Shown here: one piece after another, positions 35,066 through 43,852 of the stretch
Position numbering within the stretch: position 1 is the first letter of the stretch
How the letters are laid out: every line of letters starts with the position of its first letter
Assembly (NCBI RefSeq): GCF_003148685.1
Contig: NZ_QGGR01000024.1
Location: 62,001-126,000, forward strand
Length of the DNA: 64,000 nt
Reading direction: 5' to 3'
Source of the DNA: Actinoplanes xinjiangensis
GTDB lineage: Bacteria; Actinomycetota; Actinomycetes; Mycobacteriales; Micromonosporaceae
Notes under the pieces: model-generated
Seen by the model: the letters and a program-made list of their open reading frames with translations, nothing else
Databases searched by the model: none
Told to the model about the DNA's origin: nothing
Position numbers and translations under genes: made by a program

Positions 35066-36130
35066 TCACGAGTCGCCGGAGGGGCCCGCGATCGTGACGC
35101 CTGTGCGTACCGGCGTGCCGGGGTTGGGTGTGCCGTCGGAGTTCCAGCCGATCTTCTGTGCCCGCGTGGTGCGGGTGGTGCCGCAGCCCTGGCTGGTGGA
35201 CGAGTTCGCGTGGTAGATGATCCACGTCTCCGCGCCGTCGGGCGACCGTGCGAAGGAGGCGTGGCCCGGGCCGTAGACGCCGTTGGCGTCGCTGCGCTGG
35301 AAGATCGGCGTGGACCGCTTCGTCCACGAGGCGGCCGACATCGGGTCTCCGCCGGTCCAGGTCAGCGTGCCGAGCTTGTAGTCGGGGGTGTTACAGGAGC
35401 TCGCCGAGTACGTCAGGAACGTCTTTCCGTCGTTGTAGACGGCATACGGACCTTCGTTGACGGCTCCACCCTGCCGCTCCCAGGACAGCGTCGGCGAGGA
35501 GATCCGCACACCGTTGCGCGACACCTGGGTCGGTGAGGACATGGGGGCGATGAACAGGCCCTGTTCCCCGCCGCGGAACGCCGAGTACACGAAGTGGTTC
35601 GGCCAGCCGTTGAAGCGGACGACGCTGCCGTCGATCGCCCAGCCGTTGTTGGGTTCGAGGTTGAGGATGCCGCGGTAGGTGTACGGCCCGAGCGGATCGG
35701 TGCCGTTGCTCTCCAGCACCCCGGTACGGCGCTGGCCCTGGCCCGGCGACGGCTCCGCGGAGAAGTACAGATACCACCGATTGTTGATCCATTGGATGTC
35801 CGGCGCCCACATGGTGCAGCAGCCGGGCCCGGCACCCAGGGTGAACACCGTTCGCTCAGGGGCGTTCTTCAGGCCGGCCATCGTGGACGCTGTGCGCATG
35901 ACAATTCTGGAGGACCATGTCGTGGCCACGTAGTACCAGTTGCCGTTGCTGTAGACGATCGAGGGATCCGCGCTGTTCGGGGAGCCGACGAGGGGATTGG
36001 TGAATGAGGGGCCGGGTGCCGCGAGCGCGGGCGAGGCGGGAACCGCTGTGCCCAGGACCGAGGCGAGTATGACTGTTCCCGCGGCCATCAGCATGCGCCG
36101 CGCTGTTTTCCATCGGTACATCACCGGCAT
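35066..36130 (-). CDS. secreted GH43 arabinan/arabinoxylan-active glycosidase
   Basis: The 354-residue protein has a signal peptide (ASPALA) and a five-bladed propeller. GH43 acidic residues are visible in SADPSIVYS (base Asp), WAPDIQW (pKa-modulating Asp) and GAVNEGPY (acid Glu). It is most like the exo-acting alpha-L-arabinofuranosidase group on 1,5-arabinan, though the subfamily is a judgement by eye. The ATG follows GAAAGGA at good spacing. The promoter at 36308-36336 overlaps a LacI-type operator. It pairs functionally with the endo-arabinanase-like enzyme at 37842-38885. Confidence 0.88.
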   Translation of the reverse strand: MPVMYRWKTARRMLMAAGTVILASVLGTAVPASPALAAPGPSFTNPLVGSPNSADPSIVYSNGNWYYVATTWSSRIVMRTASTMAGLKNAPERTVFTLGAGPGCCTMWAPDIQWINNRWYLYFSAEPSPGQGQRRTGVLESNGTDPLGPYTYRGILNLEPNNGWAIDGSVVRFNGWPNHFVYSAFRGGEQGLFIAPMSSPTQVSRNGVRISSPTLSWERQGGAVNEGPYAVYNDGKTFLTYSASSCNTPDYKLGTLTWTGGDPMSAASWTKRSTPIFQRSDANGVYGPGHASFARSPDGAETWIIYHANSSTSQGCGTTRTTRAQKIGWNSDGTPNPGTPVRTGVTIAGPSGDS

Positions 36131-36307
36131 GAGTGAGTCCTTTCTTCGGGAACTGCGAAGGGGCGGAAGGGGCGCGCATCGTGACGGAGGAGTGGTCGCG
36201 CCCTACTGGTCGGTGGCGGCGAGCTGCGGTTGGTGGAGGGTGGCAGGCGCGCCGCGGGGCAAGGCGGCCCGCATGTTTCGGCTATGTTGACGCCAGGTTT
36301 CTTGGGA

Positions 36308-36336
36308 GTGTTAACGCTCACATAGAGATCTGTCAA
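36308..36336 (-). promoter_or_regulatory. sigma70-like promoter overlapped by LacI-type operator (GH43 gene)
   Basis: On the minus strand TTGACA (36336-36331) is followed after exactly 17 bp by TAACAC (36313-36308). The operator ATGTGAGCGTTAACAC (36323-36308) covers the -10 box, a standard repression geometry. The GH43 start is 178 bp downstream. Confidence 0.6.
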
Positions 36337-36577
36337 GGCCTGGTTGCTTCGGCGCGTTCGGTGTTGGCACGGGCGAACACGATGCGCAGCACGTCACCGC
36401 GGACGGCGTCGAGGTTCGTGCCGGCTTCCAGAGCGGTGCGGGTCAGGTGCGCCGACGTCTGCAGGTCCCGGTCGCTGCGCTCGGTCCACCTCAGCCTCCG
36501 GAACCCGGCCAGGCCACTGATCACCAGCTCGGCAAACCCGATCGCGACGACTGGGTCAGCAGCGCGGTCGCGCGCCC

Positions 36578-37552
36578 TCAGTGGAAATCCGGCACGCTGT
36601 CGGCGACGCGTCCAGCCGAGAGGTCGGCGACGGTGTTGGCGTGGATCCGCGGTGGCGTCGCGGTGAAGTCGGCGACGATGGCGCGAACGTGCCGCTCGGC
36701 AGTCTCGGCGAGGCCGTCATAGACCGCGGCGAAGATGAGCCGGGCGTGTTCCCGTGGCCACCCGCCGGGCAGGAGCCGCATCGGTAGTGGCGGGTCCATC
36801 GGGGCGAACCGGCGGTAGCTGTCCATCACGGCGGTGCGCGCACGTACCGCTTGTGCCCCACCGAAAGCCCCGGCCCGCACACGGGGCAGAATCTCGCTCC
36901 AGTGGCGAACGAAGGTTTCGTACTGCTCGCTGACGGCGTGCAGGTCCCATGCGTCGATAGGGCTCCGGCCCGAGCCGACGGCCAGTTCCGTGTGACGAGC
37001 GCGGAAAACGGTTAGATCCTGCAGATTCACTTCCGCGAGGTTCGCCCGGTCTTCGTCCTCGAGTTGGCGCGGCGAGACCCACAGCGCGTCGTACAGCGGC
37101 GCGAAGCCTCTCCACCGCAGGTGGTTACGTAGAGCGCGACGCTGTGCGTAACCCTCTTGGGGCACCGAGAACGCCACCAGCGTCCACCAGCCGTCCCACT
37201 TCTCAGCGTCCTCGCCGAACGCGACGACCCCCCTCCCTCCGCCGCGCAAATGCGCCGCGACCGACGGCGCCAGGCGGTAGAAGGTGCTCCGCCCCACGCG
37301 GTCGCTCTGCAGCACTGACCGCCGCGCGAGACGGCTGATGGCGGTCCGCGCGCCGGCCGCGCTGACGTCAGCCTCGGCCAGGAGCGCCACGAGGGCGCCG
37401 GACGGCAGCCAGGCCTCGGTGTACGCGGTGTAGTCAGCAAGAAGCGTGAGAGCCAAGCCTTGTGGTGAACTCCCCGCCTGCCGTCGCGGAAGCTGCAACG
37501 AGCCGGACGCGTCGCCGGTGAAGATCTCCTCGATCTCGAACGGGTAATCCAC
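36578..37552 (-). CDS. PaaX-family transcriptional regulator
   Basis: The 324-residue protein starts VDYPFEIEEIF at a GTG with GGAG six bases before. An N-terminal winged helix (SAAGARTAISRLARRSVLQS, then RVGRSTFYRLAP) is followed by a PaaX-like central region (WDGWWTLVAFSVP, LRWRGFAPLYDALWVSP) and a C-terminal domain (ARTAVMDSYRRFAPMDPPLP). PaaX proteins usually repress catabolic operons and respond to acyl-CoA ligands. A close paralogue lies at 61243-62232 and a third copy is a relic at 56819-56914, each beside plant-polymer genes. It is adjacent to and divergent from the endo-arabinanase gene. A 245-bp stretch after its stop holds a short unrecognised frame. Confidence 0.87.
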   Translation of the reverse strand: MDYPFEIEEIFTGDASGSLQLPRRQAGSSPQGLALTLLADYTAYTEAWLPSGALVALLAEADVSAAGARTAISRLARRSVLQSDRVGRSTFYRLAPSVAAHLRGGGRGVVAFGEDAEKWDGWWTLVAFSVPQEGYAQRRALRNHLRWRGFAPLYDALWVSPRQLEDEDRANLAEVNLQDLTVFRARHTELAVGSGRSPIDAWDLHAVSEQYETFVRHWSEILPRVRAGAFGGAQAVRARTAVMDSYRRFAPMDPPLPMRLLPGGWPREHARLIFAAVYDGLAETAERHVRAIVADFTATPPRIHANTVADLSAGRVADSVPDFH

Positions 37553-37771
37553 AGAGTCTCCGCACCGCTTCCACTTGTCGACCCCGACTGTAACGCCGTT
37601 GATCACCCTTGGCCCGGGTAGGCATCGACGTTCCTGTTTGACACTTTCCTGTACGGGAGTGCACGATAACTGCCGTGCAACGTGTCGCTGCGCCAAACTC
37701 GATGACGACAGCGCACCAGCGTCCGGCAGCCGCCCCCTCGGCTTCGGACGCAGTCAGAACGCGCTCCTATT

Positions 37772-37786
37772 TGTGAGCGCTAACAT
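37772..37786. promoter_or_regulatory. LacI-type operator upstream of GH43 endo-arabinanase gene
   Basis: TGTGAGCGCTAACAT lies 56 bp before the ATG. It is the best-conserved of the three sites and contains the partial palindrome GAGCGCTaAC. Confidence 0.65.
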
Positions 37787-37841
37787 CCCCATGCTCGAGT
37801 CTGGCGGCCCTCTCCAGGTTCGAGCGAACCTGGAGGCTTCC

Positions 37842-38885
37842 ATGCCTGGATCCCACATGCGAAGGCGAGTGCTCCTCGCCGTTCCGGTCGCCGCCGTCGT
37901 GGCAGTGATGTCGGCTGTCGCGATGCACGCGCAAGCCGCTGTGCGACCGCCCGCCGCCGCAGCCCCGATCATTGCGCTCGCCACACCGACCACACCGCCG
38001 GGCTCCTACCCCAACCCCGGTCCCGTCTCGGGCGCCACGGGTACCCACGACCCCACGATGGTCAAGACGCCCGGCGGCACGTACATCGTGGCGCAGACCG
38101 GGAACAACATCGCGCTGACCACCTCCACCGACCGCACCGCCTTCCGGGCCGCCGGAGCGGCCTTCCCCAACGGTGCGCCGTGGACAACGACGTACACCGG
38201 CGGGAGCGCCAACCTGTGGGCGCCGGACATCTCCTACCACAACGGCCAGTACTACCTGTACTACTCGGCCTCGACGTTCGGCTCGAACCGTTCCGCGATC
38301 TTCCTCGCCACCAGCCCCACCGGCGCCTCCGGGACCTGGACCAACCGCGGTCTGGTCATCGCCTCCAGCTCGTCGAACAACTACAACGCGATCGACCCGA
38401 ACCTGATCGTCGACGCCAACGGCCGCTGGTGGCTCAACTTCGGCTCGTTCTGGTCGGGTCTGCAGCAGATCGCCTTGAACCCGTCGACCGGTCTGCGCGC
38501 CGACAACAGCATCCGTCTCATCGCGGGCCGTAACGGTGGAGCGATCGAAGCGCCGCACATGTTCAAGCGCGGCTCCTACTACTACCTGTGGGTGTCGTTC
38601 GACCGCTGCTGTCAGGGCGCCGCGAGCACATACCGCATCATGGTGGGTCGTTCGACCAGCCCCAACGGGCCGTTCGTCGACCGTAGTGGCAAGGCGATGA
38701 ACTCTGGTGGCGGCACCCAGGTGCTTGCCGGCCACGGCAGCGTCCACGGGCCCGGCCACCAGGCAGTGATCGCCGACAGCGACGCCGACGTCCTCGTCTA
38801 CCACTACTACGCCGACAACGGGGCCTCCCGACTCGGCATCAACCTTCTCGGCTACGACAGCACCGGCTGGCCCTTCGCCTACTGA
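37842..38885 (+). CDS. secreted GH43 endo-1,5-alpha-L-arabinanase-like enzyme
   Basis: The 347-residue protein has a signal peptide (RRRVLLAVPVAAVVAVMSAV, cleavage near AQA), then a GH43 propeller with catalytic Asp in GTHDPTMV, Asp in LWAPDISY and Glu in GAIEAPHMF. Also present are the long NYNAIDPNLIVDANGRWWLNFGSF stretch and the RCCQG cysteine pair typical of AbnA-like endo-arabinanases. It cuts internal 1,5-arabinan bonds, complementing the exo-type GH43 next door. GGAGG precedes the ATG at six bases; an ATG five codons later is also possible. A strong terminator follows 42 bp after the stop. Confidence 0.9.
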   Translation: MPGSHMRRRVLLAVPVAAVVAVMSAVAMHAQAAVRPPAAAAPIIALATPTTPPGSYPNPGPVSGATGTHDPTMVKTPGGTYIVAQTGNNIALTTSTDRTAFRAAGAAFPNGAPWTTTYTGGSANLWAPDISYHNGQYYLYYSASTFGSNRSAIFLATSPTGASGTWTNRGLVIASSSSNNYNAIDPNLIVDANGRWWLNFGSFWSGLQQIALNPSTGLRADNSIRLIAGRNGGAIEAPHMFKRGSYYYLWVSFDRCCQGAASTYRIMVGRSTSPNGPFVDRSGKAMNSGGGTQVLAGHGSVHGPGHQAVIADSDADVLVYHYYADNGASRLGINLLGYDSTGWPFAY

Positions 38886-38926
38886 GCACGCCTGCTCGGC
38901 CCGTCTGCGGCCCCCTCTCGTCGGCC

Positions 38927-38972
38927 ACGTGATGGGGGTTCCCCGGCTCCGGCCGGGGCACCCCCATCACGT
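38927..38972. terminator. very strong bidirectional hairpin terminator
   Basis: ACGTGATGGGGGT and CCCCGGC pair with GCCGGGG and ACCCCCATCACGT around a TCCG loop, 20 bp of stem with one T/C mismatch. It separates the converging arabinanase gene and the NmrA-like gene. The following 38973-39186 shows no gene. Confidence 0.85.
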
Positions 38973-39186
38973 ACCCGCAAGGTCAATCCGGGCGCAGCGA
39001 CCCGCGGAGGATCTGTTAGGACGAGACGTCAAGCGTCGGGGATAACAGGGCAGCCGTTTGAGCTGTTGAACAGGGTTGGCTGGTCGCCTTTCACCTTAAG
39101 CTTGTGCTTTAACCTCCGACCCCTTCAGCATCGCTGCGCACCAGACCCGACCGCTAGTTACCAGAAGTGACTACAGCGAGTGCCGA

Positions 39187-40170
39187 TCAGCGTGCCGGGC
39201 GCGAGCAGGACCAGAGAAATAGGTCGGCGTTCTCAGCCGCCCATTCGTCGTAGGTACGCGGCGAGCGACCGATGATGTCGCGGACGGAGGGCCGTTGCGC
39301 GACCGTCCATTCAGTGAGTTCGGTCAGGCGCGCACCGTACTCCTGGAGGGCGTACAGCGTTACCTCGATGGCGCCTTCTGGCCAGCCGTTACGTTGCCAT
39401 GTTGCCCGGCTCTCAGCAGCCGTTACGTTGATAGCCTGAATGTCGCGACCGATGGCGTGAGCGATGCTGCGTACTCGTGACTGGGTGGACGAAGGCAGTC
39501 CCACCGCCTCGATGACGGTGCCGGCATAGTGGTCAGTGTGCATCGCCGCTGCAGCGATAGCGGCGAGATCGCCTTCATGGATGAACGGGTAGTGCCCGGT
39601 GTCGAGGAAGGCTTCCCGGACGGCTCCCGCCGTTCGGATGGACTGCGGCCAGTCGGACCCGGTCGCGGGATACGTGCCGCTCCTGACGGAGCCCATCACG
39701 GCGGATGGCCGGAGATGAGTCCACTCGATCCCGCAACGCTCTACAGCGCGTTCGATGGCGAGCCAGTGCCAGGTCTCTGGCGGGTTGTACTGCTCGTACT
39801 CGGGCCCGTGGGACGACAGCAGCACGATCCGTCGGACACCGGCGTCACGCGCCAACCTCAATGACGCTTCGACGGTGGAGGGATGCGCGCCGGCGAGGAA
39901 TACCGCATCAACGCCAGCGAAGATCTCGGCTGACGGCAACGGCTGACTAATGGAGCCAGTTACCACCTCTACCTCAGCCGGCCAGCCACTGCGCTCCTTC
40001 AGCTCCGCTAGCACCCTTACGGGGTCCCCGGCGGCAAGCAACTGCCCTGCCAAGCGTCGTCCGACAAGCCCCGTAGGGCTGCAGCCCTCATCCCTGTTGG
40101 GCGCGACGACCGTGAGGAGCTTGACGTCCTCGGCGATTGGCTGGCTTTGGGACGAGTGAGATCTGTCCAT
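39187..40170 (-). CDS. NmrA-like NAD(P)-binding protein
   Basis: The 327-residue Rossmann protein is of the atypical SDR/NmrA class: the N-terminal nucleotide loop reads TGLVGRRLAGQLLAAG, followed by LLSSHGPEYEQYNPP and WHWLAIERAVERCGIEWTHLRP. The start ATG at 40170 follows GGAGGGT. Such proteins act as redox sensors or as isomerase-type SDRs. No neighbour suggests a pathway. The tail (VRDIIGRSPRTYDEWAAENADLF) is typical of actinomycete NmrA-like proteins. Confidence 0.8.
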   Translation of the reverse strand: MDRSHSSQSQPIAEDVKLLTVVAPNRDEGCSPTGLVGRRLAGQLLAAGDPVRVLAELKERSGWPAEVEVVTGSISQPLPSAEIFAGVDAVFLAGAHPSTVEASLRLARDAGVRRIVLLSSHGPEYEQYNPPETWHWLAIERAVERCGIEWTHLRPSAVMGSVRSGTYPATGSDWPQSIRTAGAVREAFLDTGHYPFIHEGDLAAIAAAAMHTDHYAGTVIEAVGLPSSTQSRVRSIAHAIGRDIQAINVTAAESRATWQRNGWPEGAIEVTLYALQEYGARLTELTEWTVAQRPSVRDIIGRSPRTYDEWAAENADLFLWSCSRPAR

Positions 40171-40498
40171 GGCAAGACCCTCCAAGAGTTGGCGGGGATC
40201 TTGCGCGTGATCAGTAGTGGTCAGCCGGGCGGCTTCCGCGCACCACTGCGATCGACGTTGCGGATCCAACTGCGGCGACCTCACCGGCCCCTGCCGATGG
40301 GTGCCAACCCCGGAGAAGGGGTATCTCGCGACGGCGGCGTCGCGAAGCAGGCAGCCCTGACAAAAGCTTCAGCCATGTCCGGCCGCATCGATGTTCGTTG
40401 TTGCGGGCCTGACGGATCGGGCGGAAGTGATCGATGCGCTGGCGGGGTTCCGGCAGCGGTTCGTGGGCGAGCCGGACCAGCCCTCCAACGACCGTAGG
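40171..40498. other. intergenic with possible transposase scrap
   Basis: The plus frame 40393-40515 reads LTDRAEVIDALAGFRQRF, faintly like the N-terminus of some IS transposases. It then hits a stop and no other IS part or terminal repeat is visible. The NmrA-like promoter should also be here. Confidence 0.25.
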
Positions 40499-41455
40499 TC
40501 AGCCGATGCTTAGGTCGGCCCAGCCCCAGTAGATGCGGTGGTCGGAGCAGAGCGCGCTGCCACAGGTGCTCAGCGGCAGCGAGTCACCGGCGTGCTGGCC
40601 GTTGAGGCGATTGGCCCGGAAGAAGATCATGTCGATTTTCGTGCCGGTGCCGCACGGGCTGCCGGTGGTCGCGCGGGTGGTGCCTTCGCCGTAGCCCAGG
40701 CAGTACGGGTCGGCGTCGTCCATCTCCCGGTACGCGCCGAGGTTGTCGCCGTTCGCCGGAGTGTTGACGCTCGGGTCGTACCAGACGTTGAGCTCCGGCC
40801 AGCTCGGCGTGGCGTTGAAGTCGCCGCCCACCAGCACCGTGTCACCAGCCGCCTCGAAGTCCTCGACGTGCCTGAGCACCTCGTTGACCTGGATCTTCCC
40901 GAAGGTGCCGAACGGCTTCGGGGTGATGTGGGTGACGCAGTAGCGCACCGGCATGGTGGTGGTCGGCGCGCAGAGCAGGTGACGGATCTCGTCCTTGTCG
41001 TACTCCGGGTTCGGGGTCAGCGGGAACCGGTTCGCCGTGCCGAGCGGCTGCCGGCTGAGCAGCGCGATGCCCACCGCCTTGTGGTCACAGACGTCCCCGT
41101 CGTCGGTCGTGCCGTTGCGGGTCGCCTGGAACCGGACAAAGTTGCCCTTGTCCTGCGGCCAGTTGGTCTCGTTCTGCAACCGCTTGGTGAGGGCGGCGTA
41201 TTGGCTCTGGCAGATCTCGTTGAGGGCAACGAAGTCCGGGTTCTTCCCCTTGATCGTGTCGAAGATCTTGGTGACCACCAGGTCAGACGAGCCGGGCGTC
41301 TGATATTTCCAGCCGCCGCCGACGTTCCAGTGCATGGCGGTCAGCCGGACCGTGGACTCGGCCTGGGCCGGCTGCGGCGCGATGGCCGGTGCCACCAGGA
41401 GTGCGGTGGCGGCCGCCAGAATGTTTCGCAGGTATGTACGCAACGAATCCACCAT
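40499..41455 (-). CDS. secreted endonuclease/exonuclease/phosphatase-fold protein
   Basis: The 318-residue protein has a signal peptide (to about PAQA) and the EEP fold: HWNVGGG (metal-binding Asn), VALNEIC (metal Glu), THITPK, GGDFNATP (catalytic Asp-Asn) and SDHRIYWGW (catalytic Asp-His) at the C-terminus. Extra cysteines suggest disulfides outside the cell. It may be a secreted DNase or phosphodiesterase; phospholipase-like members also exist. The ATG is at 41455. It stands alone. Confidence 0.88.
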   Translation of the reverse strand: MVDSLRTYLRNILAAATALLVAPAIAPQPAQAESTVRLTAMHWNVGGGWKYQTPGSSDLVVTKIFDTIKGKNPDFVALNEICQSQYAALTKRLQNETNWPQDKGNFVRFQATRNGTTDDGDVCDHKAVGIALLSRQPLGTANRFPLTPNPEYDKDEIRHLLCAPTTTMPVRYCVTHITPKPFGTFGKIQVNEVLRHVEDFEAAGDTVLVGGDFNATPSWPELNVWYDPSVNTPANGDNLGAYREMDDADPYCLGYGEGTTRATTGSPCGTGTKIDMIFFRANRLNGQHAGDSLPLSTCGSALCSDHRIYWGWADLSIG

Positions 41456-41824
41456 TTGTAAGGGTAAAGATCGACAAATAGTGGACCTTACCCCCCGGTT
41501 ATTCGGTGCGGCACCGCCCGCCGTCTTGATGCCTTTCCGGGTGCTCGGGCAGCAACGGCTGCGCTAACTGCCACAACGCATCCGGCCAGTACTTCTCCAC
41601 GTCATCCACGCCCGGTCCACGAATGACCTTGCAGTTCAACAACTCCAAACAACACGGTCTAGACGAGCAAGTGCGCTTGGCGGGCGGTTGCCTCAGCGGC
41701 GTGCCCGGTCTGGGTGTGCAGGGCGTCGGCGGTGAACAGCACTCCGGCGAAGGTACCGATCGGGGACTCTAGTCAACCCCGGACCACGATCCGGCTGGAC
41801 GGTATCGCTCGACCGCAGGATCTA
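41456..41824. other. intergenic, no gene seen
   Basis: These 369 bp separate divergent genes. There are AT-rich patches near 41465-41485 and 41620-41665, either of which could hold a promoter. No coding motif was recognised. Confidence 0.4.
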
Positions 41825-42664
41825 ATGTGGATCGACATGGGCTGGTTCGCATGGTCGGGTAAATGGCTTCTACTGCTGGCCGGCTTCCCGCTTCTACTTG
41901 ATTTGCTCGGAGGAGTCCGGCTGCGCCGAATCGGAGTATGGATGCGGTGCCGGGCGGCGGGGGCGCGGCGGCGACAGCGCCGGTCGCTGGCGATCCGGCG
42001 GATCGTCGGCCTTCAGTGGTCGGCCTACCTGGATATCGTCACGGGCCAGGGTACTGACGAGCGCGGCTTCGACCGGTTCCTGACCCTGCGAGCCCAGCCG
42101 CCGACCTACGCCCCGTCCCACGACATCGCGCTGGAGGAGTATCAAGCCTGGTGGCACCAAGTGTCGGCGGACGTACGGCGGGAATTTCGGCTCGCCGCCG
42201 ACGAGCGGATCCTCACGCCTCGACAGACGGGAGCAGCCGACGCGTTCATCGAGGAGCGGATCGAGGAGTGGCTACGGGTCGTGCTGCCGACGGGTCAGCG
42301 ACGGTACGTCGGCCAGGCGACCGGTGCTGCCAACCGGAGCGGCATCCTCGCCCTCATCGCCTTCATCGCCACGATGGCCGTCGGCGGGCTCGTGGCGTAC
42401 GCGCTGCACACGCCGTTGGCGGGCTGGTGGGGCAGGGCGCAGTGGCTGTCCTGGACGCTTGGTCTCGGGTGCGTGGTGGCGCTGTGGGTGAGCTCGGCTC
42501 CCGGGGCCGCCTTGGCCGTCGGATGGCGGGTGCTGGCGGTGCCCATACTATGGGCAGCCCGACAGCTCGACCGCGCCCAGCCGCTTCACCTGCTGCGATG
42601 GACAGCGCTGGCGTTCTTCATCGCCGGATCGACAATCGATTTGTGGACGTCGTATCCGGGGTAG
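41825..42664 (+). CDS. hypothetical membrane protein
   Basis: The 279-residue protein has an N-terminal membrane helix (WLLLLAGFPLLLDLLGG), a basic stretch (RRRQRRSLAIRR), a soluble middle of about 120 residues rich in Trp/Glu/Arg, and three C-terminal hydrophobic helices from ILALIAFIATMAVGGLVAYAL to the end. I do not recognise a family. The ATG at 41825 follows AGGAT closely; an in-frame start farther upstream adds an implausible tail. The topology suggests an integral protein with a cytosolic loop. Confidence 0.6.
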   Translation: MWIDMGWFAWSGKWLLLLAGFPLLLDLLGGVRLRRIGVWMRCRAAGARRRQRRSLAIRRIVGLQWSAYLDIVTGQGTDERGFDRFLTLRAQPPTYAPSHDIALEEYQAWWHQVSADVRREFRLAADERILTPRQTGAADAFIEERIEEWLRVVLPTGQRRYVGQATGAANRSGILALIAFIATMAVGGLVAYALHTPLAGWWGRAQWLSWTLGLGCVVALWVSSAPGAALAVGWRVLAVPILWAARQLDRAQPLHLLRWTALAFFIAGSTIDLWTSYPG

Positions 42665-42935
42665 TCGGACGCCCATTTCAGCCCCATGAGGGAGACCGCC
42701 GAAAGGCCTTCCACCAGGCCACATTCACTCAAACCTCGGATATCTCAGTCCCGCCGCCTACGAAACCTGCCACCGAGCCCCACTGCCAGGTCGGCAGTAG
42801 CAGCACGCCGTAGCCGAGGCACCGACACAACGTCTGGGCATGACCAGCACGGCTACCGCACTGTAAGCCGACCTTGGAGCCGGATGCTGAGACGACTACG
42901 CCAGCCCAGCCGGTAGGCCAGGTGAGGGCGACTCC

Positions 42936-43745
42936 GTGTCGATCGCAGCCCCGACGGGTAAGGCCGCAGCTGTGGATGCGCTCCTGTTCGGTCTCATCGC
43001 CTCCAGCGCGCTGGTCATCGGCGCGTGGGTAGGTTCCCGGTTTCAGCTGCCCAAGGCTGTGCTCGCCGGAATGTTGGCCTTCGCGGCCGGTGCGCTGATC
43101 ACCGCGCTGTCCTTCGAGTTGTTCGAAGACGCCTACGAGCACGGCGGAATCTGGCGGGCCGCGGTCGGCCTGATCGTCGGTGCGCTCGTGTTCACCGTGC
43201 TCAGTTCCCGGCTCGACCGGTTGGCACAGGGAAAGCGGAAAGAGCCCGAAGGAAGCGAGAAACTCGACGTCGACGCTGCCGCGCAGGACCGGGCACCGTC
43301 GGCCGCATCCACGTCGGGTGCCGCCGGGCTGGCGCTGTTGGCAGCCGTGACCCTCGACGGTGTTCCGGAGAACGTCGCGCTGGGGGTGTCGCTCGGCGAA
43401 GGCACCGGCGGGCTGGCACTGCTCGCGGCCATCTTCGTCTCCAACTTCCCGGAGGCGCTGGTCGGCAGCGCTTCCATGCGCGAACAGGGTCGTTCCCGGA
43501 CGTTCATCCTCGGCACGTGGCTGGCGTGCGCGGGGCTGTTGACCCTGGCCGTGGTCCTCGGGGCCGGACCGCTGTCGTCCGCGGCACCGGAGACCCTGTC
43601 GCTGCCGCTCGCCTTCGCCGCCGGTGCCGTCCTAGCCTCGCTGGCGGACACCCTGATGCCGGAGGCATACGAGAAGGGCGGCCCTTTGGTCGCGTTGAGC
43701 ACCACCGCCGGATTCGTTCTGTCCTTCGTCCTCGCGACGCTGTGA
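42936..43745 (+). CDS. ZIP-family metal transporter
   Basis: The 269-residue integral membrane protein has about eight helices and a charged cytosolic loop (KRKEPEGSEKLDVDAAAQ). The ZIP metal-site helices are visible: LDGVPENVALG and NFPEALVGS, in place of the canonical HN...P-E pattern, so one usual His is Asp. Such proteins import zinc or other divalent ions or, in this subgroup, may have other roles. The GTG start is preceded by TGAGGG. The 42665-42935 stretch upstream holds no gene. It converges on the Spo0M gene at a terminator. Confidence 0.85.
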   Translation: MSIAAPTGKAAAVDALLFGLIASSALVIGAWVGSRFQLPKAVLAGMLAFAAGALITALSFELFEDAYEHGGIWRAAVGLIVGALVFTVLSSRLDRLAQGKRKEPEGSEKLDVDAAAQDRAPSAASTSGAAGLALLAAVTLDGVPENVALGVSLGEGTGGLALLAAIFVSNFPEALVGSASMREQGRSRTFILGTWLACAGLLTLAVVLGAGPLSSAAPETLSLPLAFAAGAVLASLADTLMPEAYEKGGPLVALSTTAGFVLSFVLATL

Positions 43746-43814
43746 CCGCATCACCGAGGACACCACGACCGGTGCGGTAGACCGTCCGGACGCTGTGTCC
43801 ATGGACCTGCTGGA

Positions 43815-43843
43815 GTGACGGCGCGGCTCTCCCGCACCGTCAC
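43815..43843. terminator. bidirectional hairpin terminator
   Basis: GTGACGG/CCGTCAC (7 bp) continues after one mismatch into GCGG/CCGC with a five-base loop. It lies between the converging ZIP transporter and Spo0M genes. Confidence 0.7.
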
Positions 43844-43852
43844 CACGATCTT

